A stretch of 64,000 bases of DNA from Psychrobacter pygoscelis (GCF_004335015.1 NZ_RQRU01000004.1:62001-126000), one strand, 5' to 3'. Shown: positions 17,216-25,908, counted from the stretch's first letter. Program-made: numbers and translations. The notes: a model not told the origin generated them from the letters alone.

Positions 17216-17377
17216 AAGGTGGGGGAGCTAATCCCGCCTTTTGCTTGTATCTGCTAGTCTGAGCGGGACGGGCGCTAGAGCCTGATGGTGTTCCTGTATT
17301 CTCGATACCACCTTCAGGCAAGCGCCCACAGCCCGCTCAATCTAGCAGGATACCGCTGCAGTCGGGGCTAGCGGTAA
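17216..17377. repeat. Structured intergenic element: three stem-loops, the central one about 107 nt
   Basis: The central inverted repeat has arms 17247-17290 and 17309-17353 around an 18-base loop. The outer GTATC(C)TGCTAG ends and the GAGCGGG, GGGCGCT and CCTGA-GGTG blocks pair with few mismatches. Left of it is AAGGTGGG/CCCGCCTT (17216-17240, one G-T pair); right of it is TACCGCT/AGCGGTA (17351-17377), which overlaps the end of the central stem and could compete with it. The block is visibly richer in GC than its surroundings. It has no run of T, so it is not a terminator. It may be a palindromic mobile repeat or a structured RNA; I recognise neither. Confidence 0.6.
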
Positions 17378-17503
17378 TATCAGCTATCTTTTAAATATCT
17401 ATCGTGGTTATAATTATCGATACTATTCTGTGAGTTAGGCTATCGCTAACCACACGCTATAGTTACTAATCCGACACTAAGCTTCCAATTTTAAGAGAAA
17501 CAG

Positions 17504-18118
17504 ATGAACAAGATATTCACTAATATAGCAATACTAGGGATGGCTACTTTAGGTCTGCAAGGCTGCCAAGTGGCAAAAAGTTCTTTAAATCTTCTTACCG
17601 ATAACATGTATGTCGCCCAATTACCTGAGAAAACCTCAACCAAGCTGCAAGTTGTGACCGGGTGGGGTGGCTCCTTCAATGCGACACCAAACTCTGATAG
17701 ATATCGTAGCTCGACCAAACTCGGGACAGGCGTGCTATCTATGCATGGTAGTTCAAAATCTACCCGACTTCCTATTCAGGGCTTTAACGATAAAGAAATG
17801 CGGTTAATATTTGATAATGATTTAAACCTGCCCAAACCCACTGATAGAGAGCAGCGGCTTTATCAGTCAGCAGTTGGCAGCACGGTAGATGTCACAGTGA
17901 CAGAACGCTATATTACACCTGACCAGCCATTTTCAGTATATTTTAGAGGCAATGATGCTTTTAATGCCTGTAGTGTCACCGGCACCTTTACCCCCAAAGC
18001 AAATAGCAATTATCGCTTGACGGGTATGTTTGGCAGTAAATGCCTCGTTATATTGGAGAGATTTGTCAAAAACAGTCGTGGTGAGACCACGCTTGAGACT
18101 ATTAAATTTGATAATTAA
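17504..18118 (+). CDS. Putative lipoprotein, function unknown
   Basis: A 204-residue protein with a lipoprotein signal peptide: a lysine-containing start, a hydrophobic stretch and the lipobox LQGC (lipidated Cys21). The residue after Cys is Gln, not Asp, so outer-membrane sorting is expected. The rest is beta-rich, with QVVTGWGGSFNATP and CSVTGTFTPKANSNYRLTG, and has two cysteines (about residues 148 and 183) that could form a disulfide. I do not recognise the family. It appears to be a single-gene unit after the structured repeat region, with AGAGAAACAG before the ATG. Confidence 0.7.
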   Translation: MNKIFTNIAILGMATLGLQGCQVAKSSLNLLTDNMYVAQLPEKTSTKLQVVTGWGGSFNATPNSDRYRSSTKLGTGVLSMHGSSKSTRLPIQGFNDKEMRLIFDNDLNLPKPTDREQRLYQSAVGSTVDVTVTERYITPDQPFSVYFRGNDAFNACSVTGTFTPKANSNYRLTGMFGSKCLVILERFVKNSRGETTLETIKFDN

Positions 18119-18125
18119 TCTATGA

Positions 18126-18192
18126 TCTTGTAAGTAACCTATAGTCTTGTAAGTAGAAGGTAGGTTTTCGATAGGGGGATCTACCTTTATTT
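18126..18192 (+). terminator. Short tandem repeat and terminator-like hairpin after the lipoprotein gene
   Basis: TCTTGTAAGTA occurs twice, 19 bases apart (from 18126). It is followed by AAGGTAG (18157-18163) and CTACCTT (18181-18187), a 7-base stem with a long loop and a weak T-rich tail. A leaky terminator is plausible. Confidence 0.35.
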
Positions 18193-18313
18193 ATAATCAA
18201 ATTGATAGCGAAAAATTGATATAAATTTTCATTTAATGCTCTATAGGCAGCATGTGTCCTATAAAGTATAATTTCATTGATATTTTATATAGCTAAAATA
18301 ACGAAACTTAAAT

Positions 18314-18757
18314 ATGACAATCATCCAAGTTACCGCCTCAGAACTAGCGTCAGTCGTCCCTCTTTTTGATAATTACCGAGTGTTTTATGGTCAGCCCAGT
18401 GATTTAGACTTAGCACGGTCATTTTTATCAGCGCGACTGGCAAATGCAGAGTCCGTCATTTTACTTGCAAAGGACGACGATGATAAGCCAATTGGCTTCA
18501 CCCAGCTGTATCCTAGCTTTTCATCGGTATCCGCTGCGCGCACTTGGGTATTGAATGACTTGTATGTCCTTGAAGAATATCGCGGTCAAGGCATCGGTAG
18601 ACAGTTACTAAACGCCGCGCGTGACCATGCGGTGAGTACCAAGGCTAAAGGCATCAGTTTGCAGACGGCCCGTGACAACACCAATGCGCAGCAGCTTTAT
18701 GAGTCCGTAGGCTACGTTATGGACACAGAGTACTTTAACTATTTCTTAGATTTATAA
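18314..18757 (+). CDS. GNAT-family N-acetyltransferase
   Basis: A 147-residue acetyltransferase that would use acetyl-CoA. The conserved core is clear: beta-4 with TWVLNDLYVLEEYRGQGIGR, in which RGQGIG is the pyrophosphate-binding loop, then helix 3 and ISLQTARDNTNAQQLYESVG, ending in Y. The full length is normal for a single GNAT domain. The sequence type resembles bacterial GNAT proteins acting on small amines or amino acids, but the acceptor cannot be told. No partner gene is evident; it stands alone with a weak ribosome-binding site. Confidence 0.85.
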   Translation: MTIIQVTASELASVVPLFDNYRVFYGQPSDLDLARSFLSARLANAESVILLAKDDDDKPIGFTQLYPSFSSVSAARTWVLNDLYVLEEYRGQGIGRQLLNAARDHAVSTKAKGISLQTARDNTNAQQLYESVGYVMDTEYFNYFLDL

Positions 18758-18905
18758 ACTATAGTCAATCCACAATAATATTGCTACAAGGAAGCCGAGC
18801 GCAAACTATACAGTTAACAGCATAGGGCTAGTGAGGATAACACCGTAACCAGTTTATTGTGGGCAGACTATAAGCGGTTAGTCAAATCTTTAAAGGATAT
18901 CAACC

Positions 18906-19430
18906 ATGATTGAAGTGCCAATTCTCGGTGAAGTCCAACGATATGAGTTCGATAATTGGCTAAAAAGTAAGCCTATTGCTGTAGACGTCTTTGGTGGCAA
19001 AAAGGTTGAGTTCATTTTAGAAGGTTATGCAGAAGATGAGGCCAAAGAGGATTTTCATCAAGCCATCGCTAACTTTTTAACTATTGATGAGTCGGTCTTG
19101 AAGCAAGCCCAAAGCCATATTTATCAATATTACAAAGACGTGGCCGATTATGTGACACCAGAGGAAGATGGTTATATCGGGGCTGTAGATCCACAAGGTA
19201 TTTGGCAACATATTGAGCTTGGCGCTATGCCTGTAGTCAGTCGGCGTGCTTATGGAGATAAAGAAGTTTATATCTCCTTAGAGTGCGGTTGCGACTGGGA
19301 GCCAGAGCACGGCCTGCAAATTGTCTTTAAGCAAGGTCTAGTCGTCACTAAAGTAGGTCCTTACGACGGTCACCTTACCAATTCCGATGCTTATGCAGAC
19401 GATAAGTTAGAAAATGTTATTTATTATTAA
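18906..19430 (+). CDS. DUF6985-like protein
   Basis: An acidic 174-residue protein of unknown function. The C-terminal part with VYISLECGCDWEPEHGLQIV, VVTKVGPYDGHLTN and a middle IYQYYKDVADYV look like the DUF6985 family as I remember it, which is scattered among bacteria and sometimes found among toxin-immunity-like genes. There is no signal peptide or membrane segment, so it is cytosolic. TTTAAAGGATATCAACC gives a good ribosome-binding site. No toxin gene is beside it, so an immunity role is not supported here. Confidence 0.55.
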   Translation: MIEVPILGEVQRYEFDNWLKSKPIAVDVFGGKKVEFILEGYAEDEAKEDFHQAIANFLTIDESVLKQAQSHIYQYYKDVADYVTPEEDGYIGAVDPQGIWQHIELGAMPVVSRRAYGDKEVYISLECGCDWEPEHGLQIVFKQGLVVTKVGPYDGHLTNSDAYADDKLENVIYY

Positions 19431-19539
19431 TAGCTGAGCTAAGTTATGTCAGGTGGGTTAGCGATTGCACAAGCCATTTTTTAATTAATACGTTTCATTT
19501 TCGCTGTAGTCTCTAACTGTTTAATAAACCGCGCAACCT

Positions 19540-20415
19540 ATGTTAACCTGCAACATGCCCATTCCCTATCAGACCATCCAATTACTCGATGACATTACCA
19601 TCACCGTCAAACGCATCGACCAAGTGCATCCGACCATCTCGGGCAATAAATGGTTCAAGCTCAAATACAATCTGATTGAGGCCAAGCGGCTAGGATATTC
19701 GCAATTGCTTAGCTTTGGCGGGGCGTATTCCAATCATATTCACGCCTTGGCTCATGCGGCTACGTCATTCGGCTTTGACAGTATTGGTATCATTCGTGGG
19801 GCAGAGTTAGCAGATAAACCATTGAACTCAACCCTCACGACGGCGCAAAGTTTGGGTATGCGGTTAGAGTTTGTCAGCCGTACCGATTATCGCCGTAAGC
19901 ATACCCCTGAGTTTTTAACTGAATTGCAAGCCCGTTATCCCAACGCTTATATCATTCCTGAAGGCGGGACCAATACGCTTGCGGTAAAAGGCTGCGAGGA
20001 GATTTTAAGTGAACAAGATTGCCAAGGTTTTGATGCTATCGTCTGCGCAGTAGGGACGGGCGGTACATTTGCTGGACTAATAAACGCGAGTCATCGTAAT
20101 CAGAGATTACTTGGCTTTTCCGCCTTAAAAGGCGACTTTTTGATTAATGATATCCAGCAGTGGACAGAGGGTGATAAGCAAAACTGGACGCTATATTCGG
20201 AAGATAAGTTCGGCGGCTACGGCAAATTTAACGATGAGCTACTGACCTTTATTGCCGATATAAAAGCCCGCTATGCTCTGCCTCTTGAGCCTATCTATAC
20301 GGGAAAGGCGTTTTATCGATTGTTAGCTATGATAGAGCAAGGCGACTTTGCATCAGCGAGTAAGATACTATTTATCCATACAGGCGGGCTACAAGCTTTT
20401 AATGGAAGTACATAA
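19540..20415 (+). CDS. PLP-dependent D-cysteine desulfhydrase / ACC deaminase family protein
   Basis: A fold-type II PLP enzyme of 291 residues. The PLP lysine lies in SGNKWFKLKYNL (about residues 34-45), SFGGAYSNH is the phosphate/substrate loop, and VGTGGTFAG binds the PLP phosphate. Family members act on D-cysteine (to pyruvate, sulfide and ammonia), on 1-aminocyclopropane-1-carboxylate, or on other D-amino acids. The YdcD-like GAYSNH version, and not GIQSNQ, argues against a true ACC deaminase. Substrate is inferred only. A second ATG at 19555 is possible; neither start has a clear ribosome-binding site. Confidence 0.75.
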   Translation: MLTCNMPIPYQTIQLLDDITITVKRIDQVHPTISGNKWFKLKYNLIEAKRLGYSQLLSFGGAYSNHIHALAHAATSFGFDSIGIIRGAELADKPLNSTLTTAQSLGMRLEFVSRTDYRRKHTPEFLTELQARYPNAYIIPEGGTNTLAVKGCEEILSEQDCQGFDAIVCAVGTGGTFAGLINASHRNQRLLGFSALKGDFLINDIQQWTEGDKQNWTLYSEDKFGGYGKFNDELLTFIADIKARYALPLEPIYTGKAFYRLLAMIEQGDFASASKILFIHTGGLQAFNGST

Positions 20416-20570
20416 CGTGAGTTTAAAGCTAAAGTGAAATAAGCTAATGACTTTCCAATAAATAACCCAATAAGTAGTACCGAAAGTTTGATTTTGTATT
20501 ATCAATATCTAGGCTAGGCCTGCTTTGCTATAATGAAGCCACTTTAACTAATAATGACTTAATCTCACTT

Positions 20571-21170
20571 ATGCGCATTCGCAAACTGTTCAAATTCGAA
20601 AACGCCCATATCGTGCGCAATTGTAGCTCAGACCGCTGCAAGCGCTCAATTCACGGGCACAGCTACCAGGTTGAGCTAATCTTGGAGGCGCAGCGTCTGG
20701 ACCACGGTCAGATGGTCTATGACTTTGGTCTGCTCAAATCGTCGATTAAAGATATTATCGATAGCTTTGACCATGCCATTTGTTTTTGGAATAAAGACGA
20801 CCCTGAGTATATTGAAGCGTGCAAAAAGTTTAGCGCGCGCTGGATTAGCTTGCCTGTGTCACCATCGGCCGAGCAGTTCTCGCGCGTCATATTTTTTTGG
20901 GCAGATAGCATCTTAAAGCAAACGCAAATGCAAAACGGCGAAGCAGACGTCAGCGTCTATTCGGTCATCGCTCATGAGACAGCTACGGGCTACGCGCAGT
21001 GCTTTAGCGAGGACGTCACCAATGAGCATATGGGCAAGCTTGAGCTTGCAGACTTTGAGTTTAGTGATCAGATCAAAGCCGAATGGAGCGACCCTGAGAT
21101 GTATCATAAGCTTATTAAAGGTCAGCCCTTTATTAATCCGAAAGTTAAGTTACAGGTGACCAATGCTTGA
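20571..21170 (+). CDS. queD: 6-carboxytetrahydropterin synthase (QueD/PTPS family)
   Basis: QueD converts dihydroneopterin triphosphate to 6-carboxy-5,6,7,8-tetrahydropterin in queuosine (7-deazaguanine) synthesis. The zinc-binding histidines are in FENAHIV and IHGHSY, with a cysteine-containing segment RNCSSDRC between them and DHAICFWNKDD and HETATGYAQCF further on. At 199 residues it is longer than the ~120-residue QueD, because of inserts around 84-118 and a C-terminal extension; this longer form is common in some gammaproteobacteria. Its stop overlaps the tsaE start by 8 bases, so the two are translationally coupled. Confidence 0.85.
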   Translation: MRIRKLFKFENAHIVRNCSSDRCKRSIHGHSYQVELILEAQRLDHGQMVYDFGLLKSSIKDIIDSFDHAICFWNKDDPEYIEACKKFSARWISLPVSPSAEQFSRVIFFWADSILKQTQMQNGEADVSVYSVIAHETATGYAQCFSEDVTNEHMGKLELADFEFSDQIKAEWSDPEMYHKLIKGQPFINPKVKLQVTNA

Positions 21171-21708
21171 GGCACTAAATAATTCTATGCCCTTAACGCT
21201 GACACTGACGTTAAGTTCTGAAGCCGATACTCAGCGCCTGGCTGAACAGTTGGCAGACCTGAATCTAGCAGGCAGTGTTTGGTTATCTGGTGACTTGGGT
21301 GCAGGCAAGACTACATTAACGCGATATTGGCTACATGCATTGGGTCATAGCGGTGCGGTCAAAAGTCCGACCTATACTTTGGTTGAACCCTATGAGATTG
21401 CGCTGCAAGGCGAGAGTGGCAAGGGCAGGAGTAAGCCGGTATATCACGTTGATTTATACCGTTTACAAGACCCTGAAGAGCTGTCGTTTATTGGCTTTGA
21501 TGAATATCAGGATGACCCGAACGCGCTATTAATTATTGAGTGGGCCAGTCGTGCCGAAGACTATCTCACGCCGCCTGTATTGCTAATAGATATCGCTCAA
21601 GCAGACAACAGTAGCGATGATGGTAAAGAGGGGCGTCAAGTTCAATTGACTGTCACTACGCAAGGTAAGGTAGCAGGTATTGAGCTGACTGACTTTACTA
21701 ACTTTTAA
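21163..21708 (+). CDS. tsaE: tRNA threonylcarbamoyladenosine synthesis ATPase TsaE
   Basis: TsaE is the ATPase that works with TsaB and TsaD to place the threonylcarbamoyl group on A37 of ANN-decoding tRNAs. The Walker A loop GDLGAGKTT (from residue 43) is followed by SPTYTLVEPY, HVDLYRL and LLIIEWASR, all standard for the family. At 181 residues it is slightly longer than usual due to a short insert (ALQGESGKGRSKP) before the HVDLYRL strand and a C-terminal tail. It overlaps queD by 8 bases. In E. coli amiB lies between tsaE and mutL; here mutL follows directly. Confidence 0.93.
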   Translation: MLEALNNSMPLTLTLTLSSEADTQRLAEQLADLNLAGSVWLSGDLGAGKTTLTRYWLHALGHSGAVKSPTYTLVEPYEIALQGESGKGRSKPVYHVDLYRLQDPEELSFIGFDEYQDDPNALLIIEWASRAEDYLTPPVLLIDIAQADNSSDDGKEGRQVQLTVTTQGKVAGIELTDFTNF

Positions 21709-21848
21709 ATTTTTAATCTTTTGAATCTTAAGAAGTGATGGTGTGATAGCTGTCATGTCTTGCGTTATTGTTATTTAAAATAGCCTAAGTAAAAATAAAT
21801 CAACTTACCCTATTTATAGACTATCCAAACTATATAAGTCTCCCTTCT

Positions 21849-23732
21849 ATGCCACCGATGATGTCTTCCAACAATTCCTGTCATTCACGGATCAAAAAAC
21901 TACCGCCATTATTAATCAATCAATTGGCCGCAGGCGAGATTGTCACTCGGCCAGCCTCTGTGGTCAAAGAGCTGCTAGAGAATGCCATTGACGCCGGTGC
22001 TACCCAAATTGAGATTAAAGTCACTCAGGGCGGCATGGGCATGATTGAAGTCAGTGACAATGGCTGCGGGATTCATCCTGATGATATGGTGATGGCGGTC
22101 ACGCGGCATGCGACCAGCAAAGTCGCGGATGTGGCTAACCTTCAAGGTATTACCACCTTAGGTTTTCGCGGTGAAGCATTGGCATCGACAGCGGCGGTAT
22201 CGAGATTGACCTTATCGAGCAGTCATGACGATAGTGGCATTGGTCGGCAGTTAAGTGTCGCAGGTATCTTAGAAGAGTCGCCCATATTAGCGCCGATAGT
22301 TCACTCGCAAGGTACGACGGTTCTGGTCAAAGACCTGTATTTTAATGTACCTGCGCGTCGCGGTAATCTAAAATCCGTCGCTACTGAGTTCGCCCATATC
22401 GAATCTGTGGTTCGTGAGGTTGCTGTGGCTTATGCCGATGTTAGCTTAACCTTATATCACGAACAAAAAAAGCGCTTAGTTCTGCTGGCGAGTGAAGCAC
22501 AAGCAGATAATGAAGTGCTCAATGCTGATCTGTTAGGGGATAGTGACAAAGTTGGTCGTTTGCCTTTATCACGATTAGAGCAAGCGCTTGGTATGTCATT
22601 AACCGCGCAAAGTGTGCCTTTAATTGTGGATTTGGCAGGTTTGCTAGAGTCGCAGCGTGAAAGTACTTCAGCGCCAGTGACGGTAGATGACAGCCTTACT
22701 TACGGTAGTGAGTCACAAATTTTGGGCAATCCGCAAATTGAGGGCTGGCTTTGGACTGCGCAGCAGTATCAGTCGCCGCCATCACTTCCTAAGCTTATCT
22801 ATGTCAATGGTCGCCTTATTAAAGACCAGATCATTGCTAGCCAATTGCGCCAAACCATTCAAAGTGCGGCGACGACTGCCTGTGGTTATGCGCTGTATTT
22901 CCAACTGCCCACGCATTGGCTTAACGTGAATGTGCATCCGAGTAAGCAGCGCATTAAGATTCATGCGCTGGCTAATATTATGGCGCATCTCGACTATGCG
23001 ATTAAAGCAAAGCTCGGGGTTTTTAGTTCCAAGAGAATACAATCGAATTCTTCAACCAGTTATTCGGATAATCCATTAGTAAGCGATCAGCGGCAGGTTA
23101 AAGAACGCACTCAGGCTTATCGAACGGCTAAAAGTTCGGCAAATTCACTATCTAATACCAGTCAGGTTCACGGTCAGTTAACAGATAGCAATGACTTCTC
23201 TAGTACTTCGTTCAATAACAATCTTGGCAGTATGAACAACCTTGTGCAAAGGCATGAGCAAGACCATCTTGCCAATATAGATAAGGCGATAGTAAGTGCA
23301 AGACCATTGCCAACGGCGTTGTCAAACTCTCAAGGATTAGACGATTTACCGAGACTACTAAAAGTCATCACTAAGCGGCCAGATAATAGTGGCTCTGTTG
23401 ACCATGATTTCACTGAGTATAGTGTCGATACTCCTTTGCTATTACTTTACTGGCGTGACCAGCATTTTGTAATAAGCTATCAAGAGCTTCTTAAACTATT
23501 GCTACAAGAGGACGATAAGAAAGTTGTAGAAATCGATAGTGGTCAGGATGCTATAGCGATTCGTCATCACTATAACGACTGTCTATCAGGAATCTCGAAT
23601 GACGAAGCCGCAAGAAGTCAGCTGATCGATAGCCTAAATCACTACTCCATGGCGGTATTAGGTATAGAGCAGTTACTTCAAATTATGCTGAACAATTTGA
23701 TAGAACCAAGCGGTAACCGTAATGACAGTTAA
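21849..23732 (+). CDS. mutL: DNA mismatch repair protein MutL
   Basis: MutL couples mismatch recognition by MutS to strand cleavage. The N-terminal GHKL ATPase is complete: LAAGEIVTRPASVVKELLEN with IDAGAT (motif I), DNGCGI (II), and TTLGFRGEALAS (III), then the transducer domain with IYVNGRLIKD and NVHPSKQ. The C-terminal region after the Ser/Asn-rich linker (about 395-490) is short, only about 130 residues, and has no recognisable DQHA..E....E endonuclease motif. The first 15 residues precede the usual family start. The last bases overlap the miaA start. Confidence 0.93.
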   Translation: MPPMMSSNNSCHSRIKKLPPLLINQLAAGEIVTRPASVVKELLENAIDAGATQIEIKVTQGGMGMIEVSDNGCGIHPDDMVMAVTRHATSKVADVANLQGITTLGFRGEALASTAAVSRLTLSSSHDDSGIGRQLSVAGILEESPILAPIVHSQGTTVLVKDLYFNVPARRGNLKSVATEFAHIESVVREVAVAYADVSLTLYHEQKKRLVLLASEAQADNEVLNADLLGDSDKVGRLPLSRLEQALGMSLTAQSVPLIVDLAGLLESQRESTSAPVTVDDSLTYGSESQILGNPQIEGWLWTAQQYQSPPSLPKLIYVNGRLIKDQIIASQLRQTIQSAATTACGYALYFQLPTHWLNVNVHPSKQRIKIHALANIMAHLDYAIKAKLGVFSSKRIQSNSSTSYSDNPLVSDQRQVKERTQAYRTAKSSANSLSNTSQVHGQLTDSNDFSSTSFNNNLGSMNNLVQRHEQDHLANIDKAIVSARPLPTALSNSQGLDDLPRLLKVITKRPDNSGSVDHDFTEYSVDTPLLLLYWRDQHFVISYQELLKLLLQEDDKKVVEIDSGQDAIAIRHHYNDCLSGISNDEAARSQLIDSLNHYSMAVLGIEQLLQIMLNNLIEPSGNRNDS

Positions 23733-24849
23733 TAAGATGAATGAGCTTAACATTGACAACAATAGTGTCGTCTGTCTCATGGCGCCAACGGCTAGCGGCA
23801 AAACTGCATTGGCATATGAGCTATATGATTCAGGACGCTATGAGCTGATCTCTGTAGATTCGGCGCTGGTATATCGGGATATGAATATCGGTACGGCAAA
23901 ACCAACGGCGGATGAGCTTAAGAGCTATCCCCATCATTTGGTAGATATTATCGATCCGACACAAAGCTACAGTGTGGCAGAGTTTGTTCGGGATGTGGAG
24001 CGCCTTATCCCTAGTATTCACGAAAAAGGTAAAATTCCGTTACTGGTTGGCGGCACAATGATGTACTATATGGCGCTGTTTGAGGGCATCTCAAATGTGC
24101 CGGATAGTGATGCTCAGGTTCGAGCCGAAGTAGAGCAGTGGCGTCAAGCCGAGGGCATTGATACCCTGTACCAGTATTTGGCAAACGTAGATCCTGTTAG
24201 CCATGCTAAATTGAAGCCCGCTGATACGCAGCGCATTACTCGCGCGGTAGAAGTGTTCAAGCAGACTGGTCGAGCGATGAGTGAGTGGCAAGCCCAGCCT
24301 AAACGAGCTTTAGCGCTAGAAAGCGGCCATCAGTGGTATGGATTAACAATAATGCCTGATCGCACTTGGCTTCACGAGCGCATTGAACAGCGGTTGGATA
24401 TTATGTGGCAGCAAGGATTGGTTAATGAAGTTATTAGCCTACTTAAACACTATGCATTGTCTCCAGATTTGGCATCAATGCGCTGCGTGGGCTATCGACA
24501 GGTTTTAGAATATTTAGTAAGGATTTCACACCCAGTTTTAGAGCTTGATCATCTCGATAGTGAGCAATTTTACAAGGCATTTTTGCCCAGTAAAAATAGC
24601 GTTCAAACTGCTACAGTTTCTCTACCAAACCACCACACTGAGGTACAGAAGCTCGCTTGTTATGAGATGCGAAATAAGGCATTATATGCAACACGGCAAC
24701 TGGCAAAACGTCAGTATACATGGCTCCGTAAACTGAATAAGCTCTCCTGTAATTTGTCTTCATCGGATAGCTTATCTGAACGTATTGTTCTTGCTCCATC
24801 ATTGCATATTTTTGACTCTATTAAAGAAGTAAGACCATACTTAAAATAA
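23722..24849 (+). CDS. miaA: tRNA dimethylallyltransferase
   Basis: MiaA transfers the dimethylallyl group to N6 of A37 in tRNAs that read codons beginning with U. The P-loop is APTASGKT (the first Gly of the usual GPTASGKT is Ala), followed by ISVDSALVYRDMNIGTAKP (DSxQ/A region), HHLVDIIDP and GGTMMYYMAL. The C-terminal CATRQLAKRQ-TWLR segment is present as YATRQLAKRQYTWLR. Between GYRQVLEYL and that segment lies an insert of about 40 residues, making the protein 375 residues against roughly 310. It overlaps mutL by 11 bases and precedes hfq, the standard order. Confidence 0.94.
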   Translation: MTVNKMNELNIDNNSVVCLMAPTASGKTALAYELYDSGRYELISVDSALVYRDMNIGTAKPTADELKSYPHHLVDIIDPTQSYSVAEFVRDVERLIPSIHEKGKIPLLVGGTMMYYMALFEGISNVPDSDAQVRAEVEQWRQAEGIDTLYQYLANVDPVSHAKLKPADTQRITRAVEVFKQTGRAMSEWQAQPKRALALESGHQWYGLTIMPDRTWLHERIEQRLDIMWQQGLVNEVISLLKHYALSPDLASMRCVGYRQVLEYLVRISHPVLELDHLDSEQFYKAFLPSKNSVQTATVSLPNHHTEVQKLACYEMRNKALYATRQLAKRQYTWLRKLNKLSCNLSSSDSLSERIVLAPSLHIFDSIKEVRPYLK

Positions 24850-24978
24850 CTTTGTAAAGTTTGATAAATTTTATATCTATTAATGTTTTATATCTATTAA
24901 TAAGCAGCCCATGGAAAATATTGTTGTAGATAAGTCAGATTACGACATGATGTTTGGCGAAATAGCGTCCTCCTCCAA

Positions 24979-25007
24979 TTGGACATATAAATTTATCTTG
25001 CTTTTAT
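24979..25007 (+). promoter_or_regulatory. Possible hfq promoter
   Basis: TTGGAC (24979-24984) and TTTTAT (25002-25007) are separated by 17 bases in the very AT-rich gap before hfq. The -10 match is weak, so this is only a candidate. Confidence 0.3.
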
Positions 25008-25095
25008 AAATTATTTATAATTTTTGATTCTATGAATCTTGAATAATCATACTTAATTTATTTTTATTTATTACGCTATTTTCAGGAGTTATCTC

Positions 25096-25617
25096 ATGTC
25101 TAAAGGACAAACCCTACAAGATCCTTTCTTAAACTCACTTAGAAAAGACAGAATTCCAGTCTCTATCTTTTTGGTTAATGGTATAAAACTACAAGGCCAG
25201 ATAGAGTCATTTGATCAATACGTGGTTTTGCTAAAAAATACCGTTAGTCAAATGGTCTATAAGCATGCTATTTCAACCGTAGTGCCAGCGCGCAACCCAC
25301 GAGGCAGTAATCCAGCAACAACAGGTGGTATGCAAGGTGGCTATCAAGGCGCAGGTCCTATGGTTGGAGGCTTTGAGCGTGGTGGTTTTGATCAAGGCGG
25401 TGGTTTCGGTGGTAATCGAGGCGGCTTTAACCGTGGCGGCTTCAATCAAGACCGTGGCTTCCCTCAAGATCGTGGATTCTCCCAAGATCGCGGCTTTGAG
25501 CGCGGCGGCTTTGTCCAAGATCGCGGCTTTGAAGAGCGCAGCTTTGAGCCTAAAGGCGATAATGGTCATGACGATTTCGACGACGCGCCTAAAGATGACT
25601 TTGGCAATAACAGCTAA
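25096..25617 (+). CDS. hfq: RNA chaperone Hfq with long Gly-rich tail
   Basis: Hfq forms a hexameric ring that pairs small RNAs with mRNAs. The Sm fold occupies residues 5-70: [20 protein letters not shown] and [13 protein letters not shown] (Sm1), and [12 protein letters not shown] (Sm2) with the KH box that binds U-rich RNA. The remaining 100 residues are disordered and built from repeats of [13 protein letters not shown] and ERGGF, closing with an acidic tail ([13 protein letters not shown]). The total of 173 is far above the ~100 of E. coli but typical of Moraxellaceae. It has CAGGAG before the ATG and a clear terminator behind it. Confidence 0.97.
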   Translation: MSKGQTLQDPFLNSLRKDRIPVSIFLVNGIKLQGQIESFDQYVVLLKNTVSQMVYKHAISTVVPARNPRGSNPATTGGMQGGYQGAGPMVGGFERGGFDQGGGFGGNRGGFNRGGFNQDRGFPQDRGFSQDRGFERGGFVQDRGFEERSFEPKGDNGHDDFDDAPKDDFGNNS

Positions 25618-25695
25618 TTATCACAGCTAGTTATCAAAGGGGGGCTTAATCGGCCAATCTAGTAGCTGTAGCTATCTAATCTATGTGCTATCTAT

Positions 25696-25723
25696 TGACC
25701 TACTATTAAGTAGGTCATTTTTT
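25696..25723 (+). terminator. Rho-independent terminator of hfq
   Basis: TGACCTAC and GTAGGTCA form an 8-base perfect stem with a six-base loop followed by six T, about 80 bases after the hfq stop codon. Confidence 0.85.
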
Positions 25724-25908
25724 AAGGAGAACTCTATAGATCGCTTGATAAGTTGTCTGGCGGTGCTACCATTGTTAAACTCCTTAGAATTGTACTTGTT
25801 AGCTGGGGACTTGATAATTCTCTAAGCGGTTTGCCCCTATATTTGGTAATGTCTACGATTTAATCTATACTCGCAGACTTTAGTGGTTTAGATAAGCAGA
25901 GTGATTTC

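Noticed and set aside
17112..17321. 69-residue minus-strand open frame through the hairpin region
   Set aside because: It includes the terminator and half of the inverted repeat; the frame follows from base composition, and there is no ribosome-binding site or family.
17247..17353. Signal recognition particle RNA (ffs) as an explanation for the long hairpin
   Set aside because: The conserved SRP loop sequence (GGUCAGG and the GGAA-type apical region with AGCAG) is absent on both strands.
23449..23490. DQH in MutL as an endonuclease motif
   Set aside because: The glutamates at the required positions (DQHA..E....E) are missing; the local context resembles the MutH-dependent type.
25373..25560. 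Short repeats that could suggest a CRISPR or minisatellite
   Set aside because: They encode the Gly-rich Hfq tail in frame and have no spacer structure.
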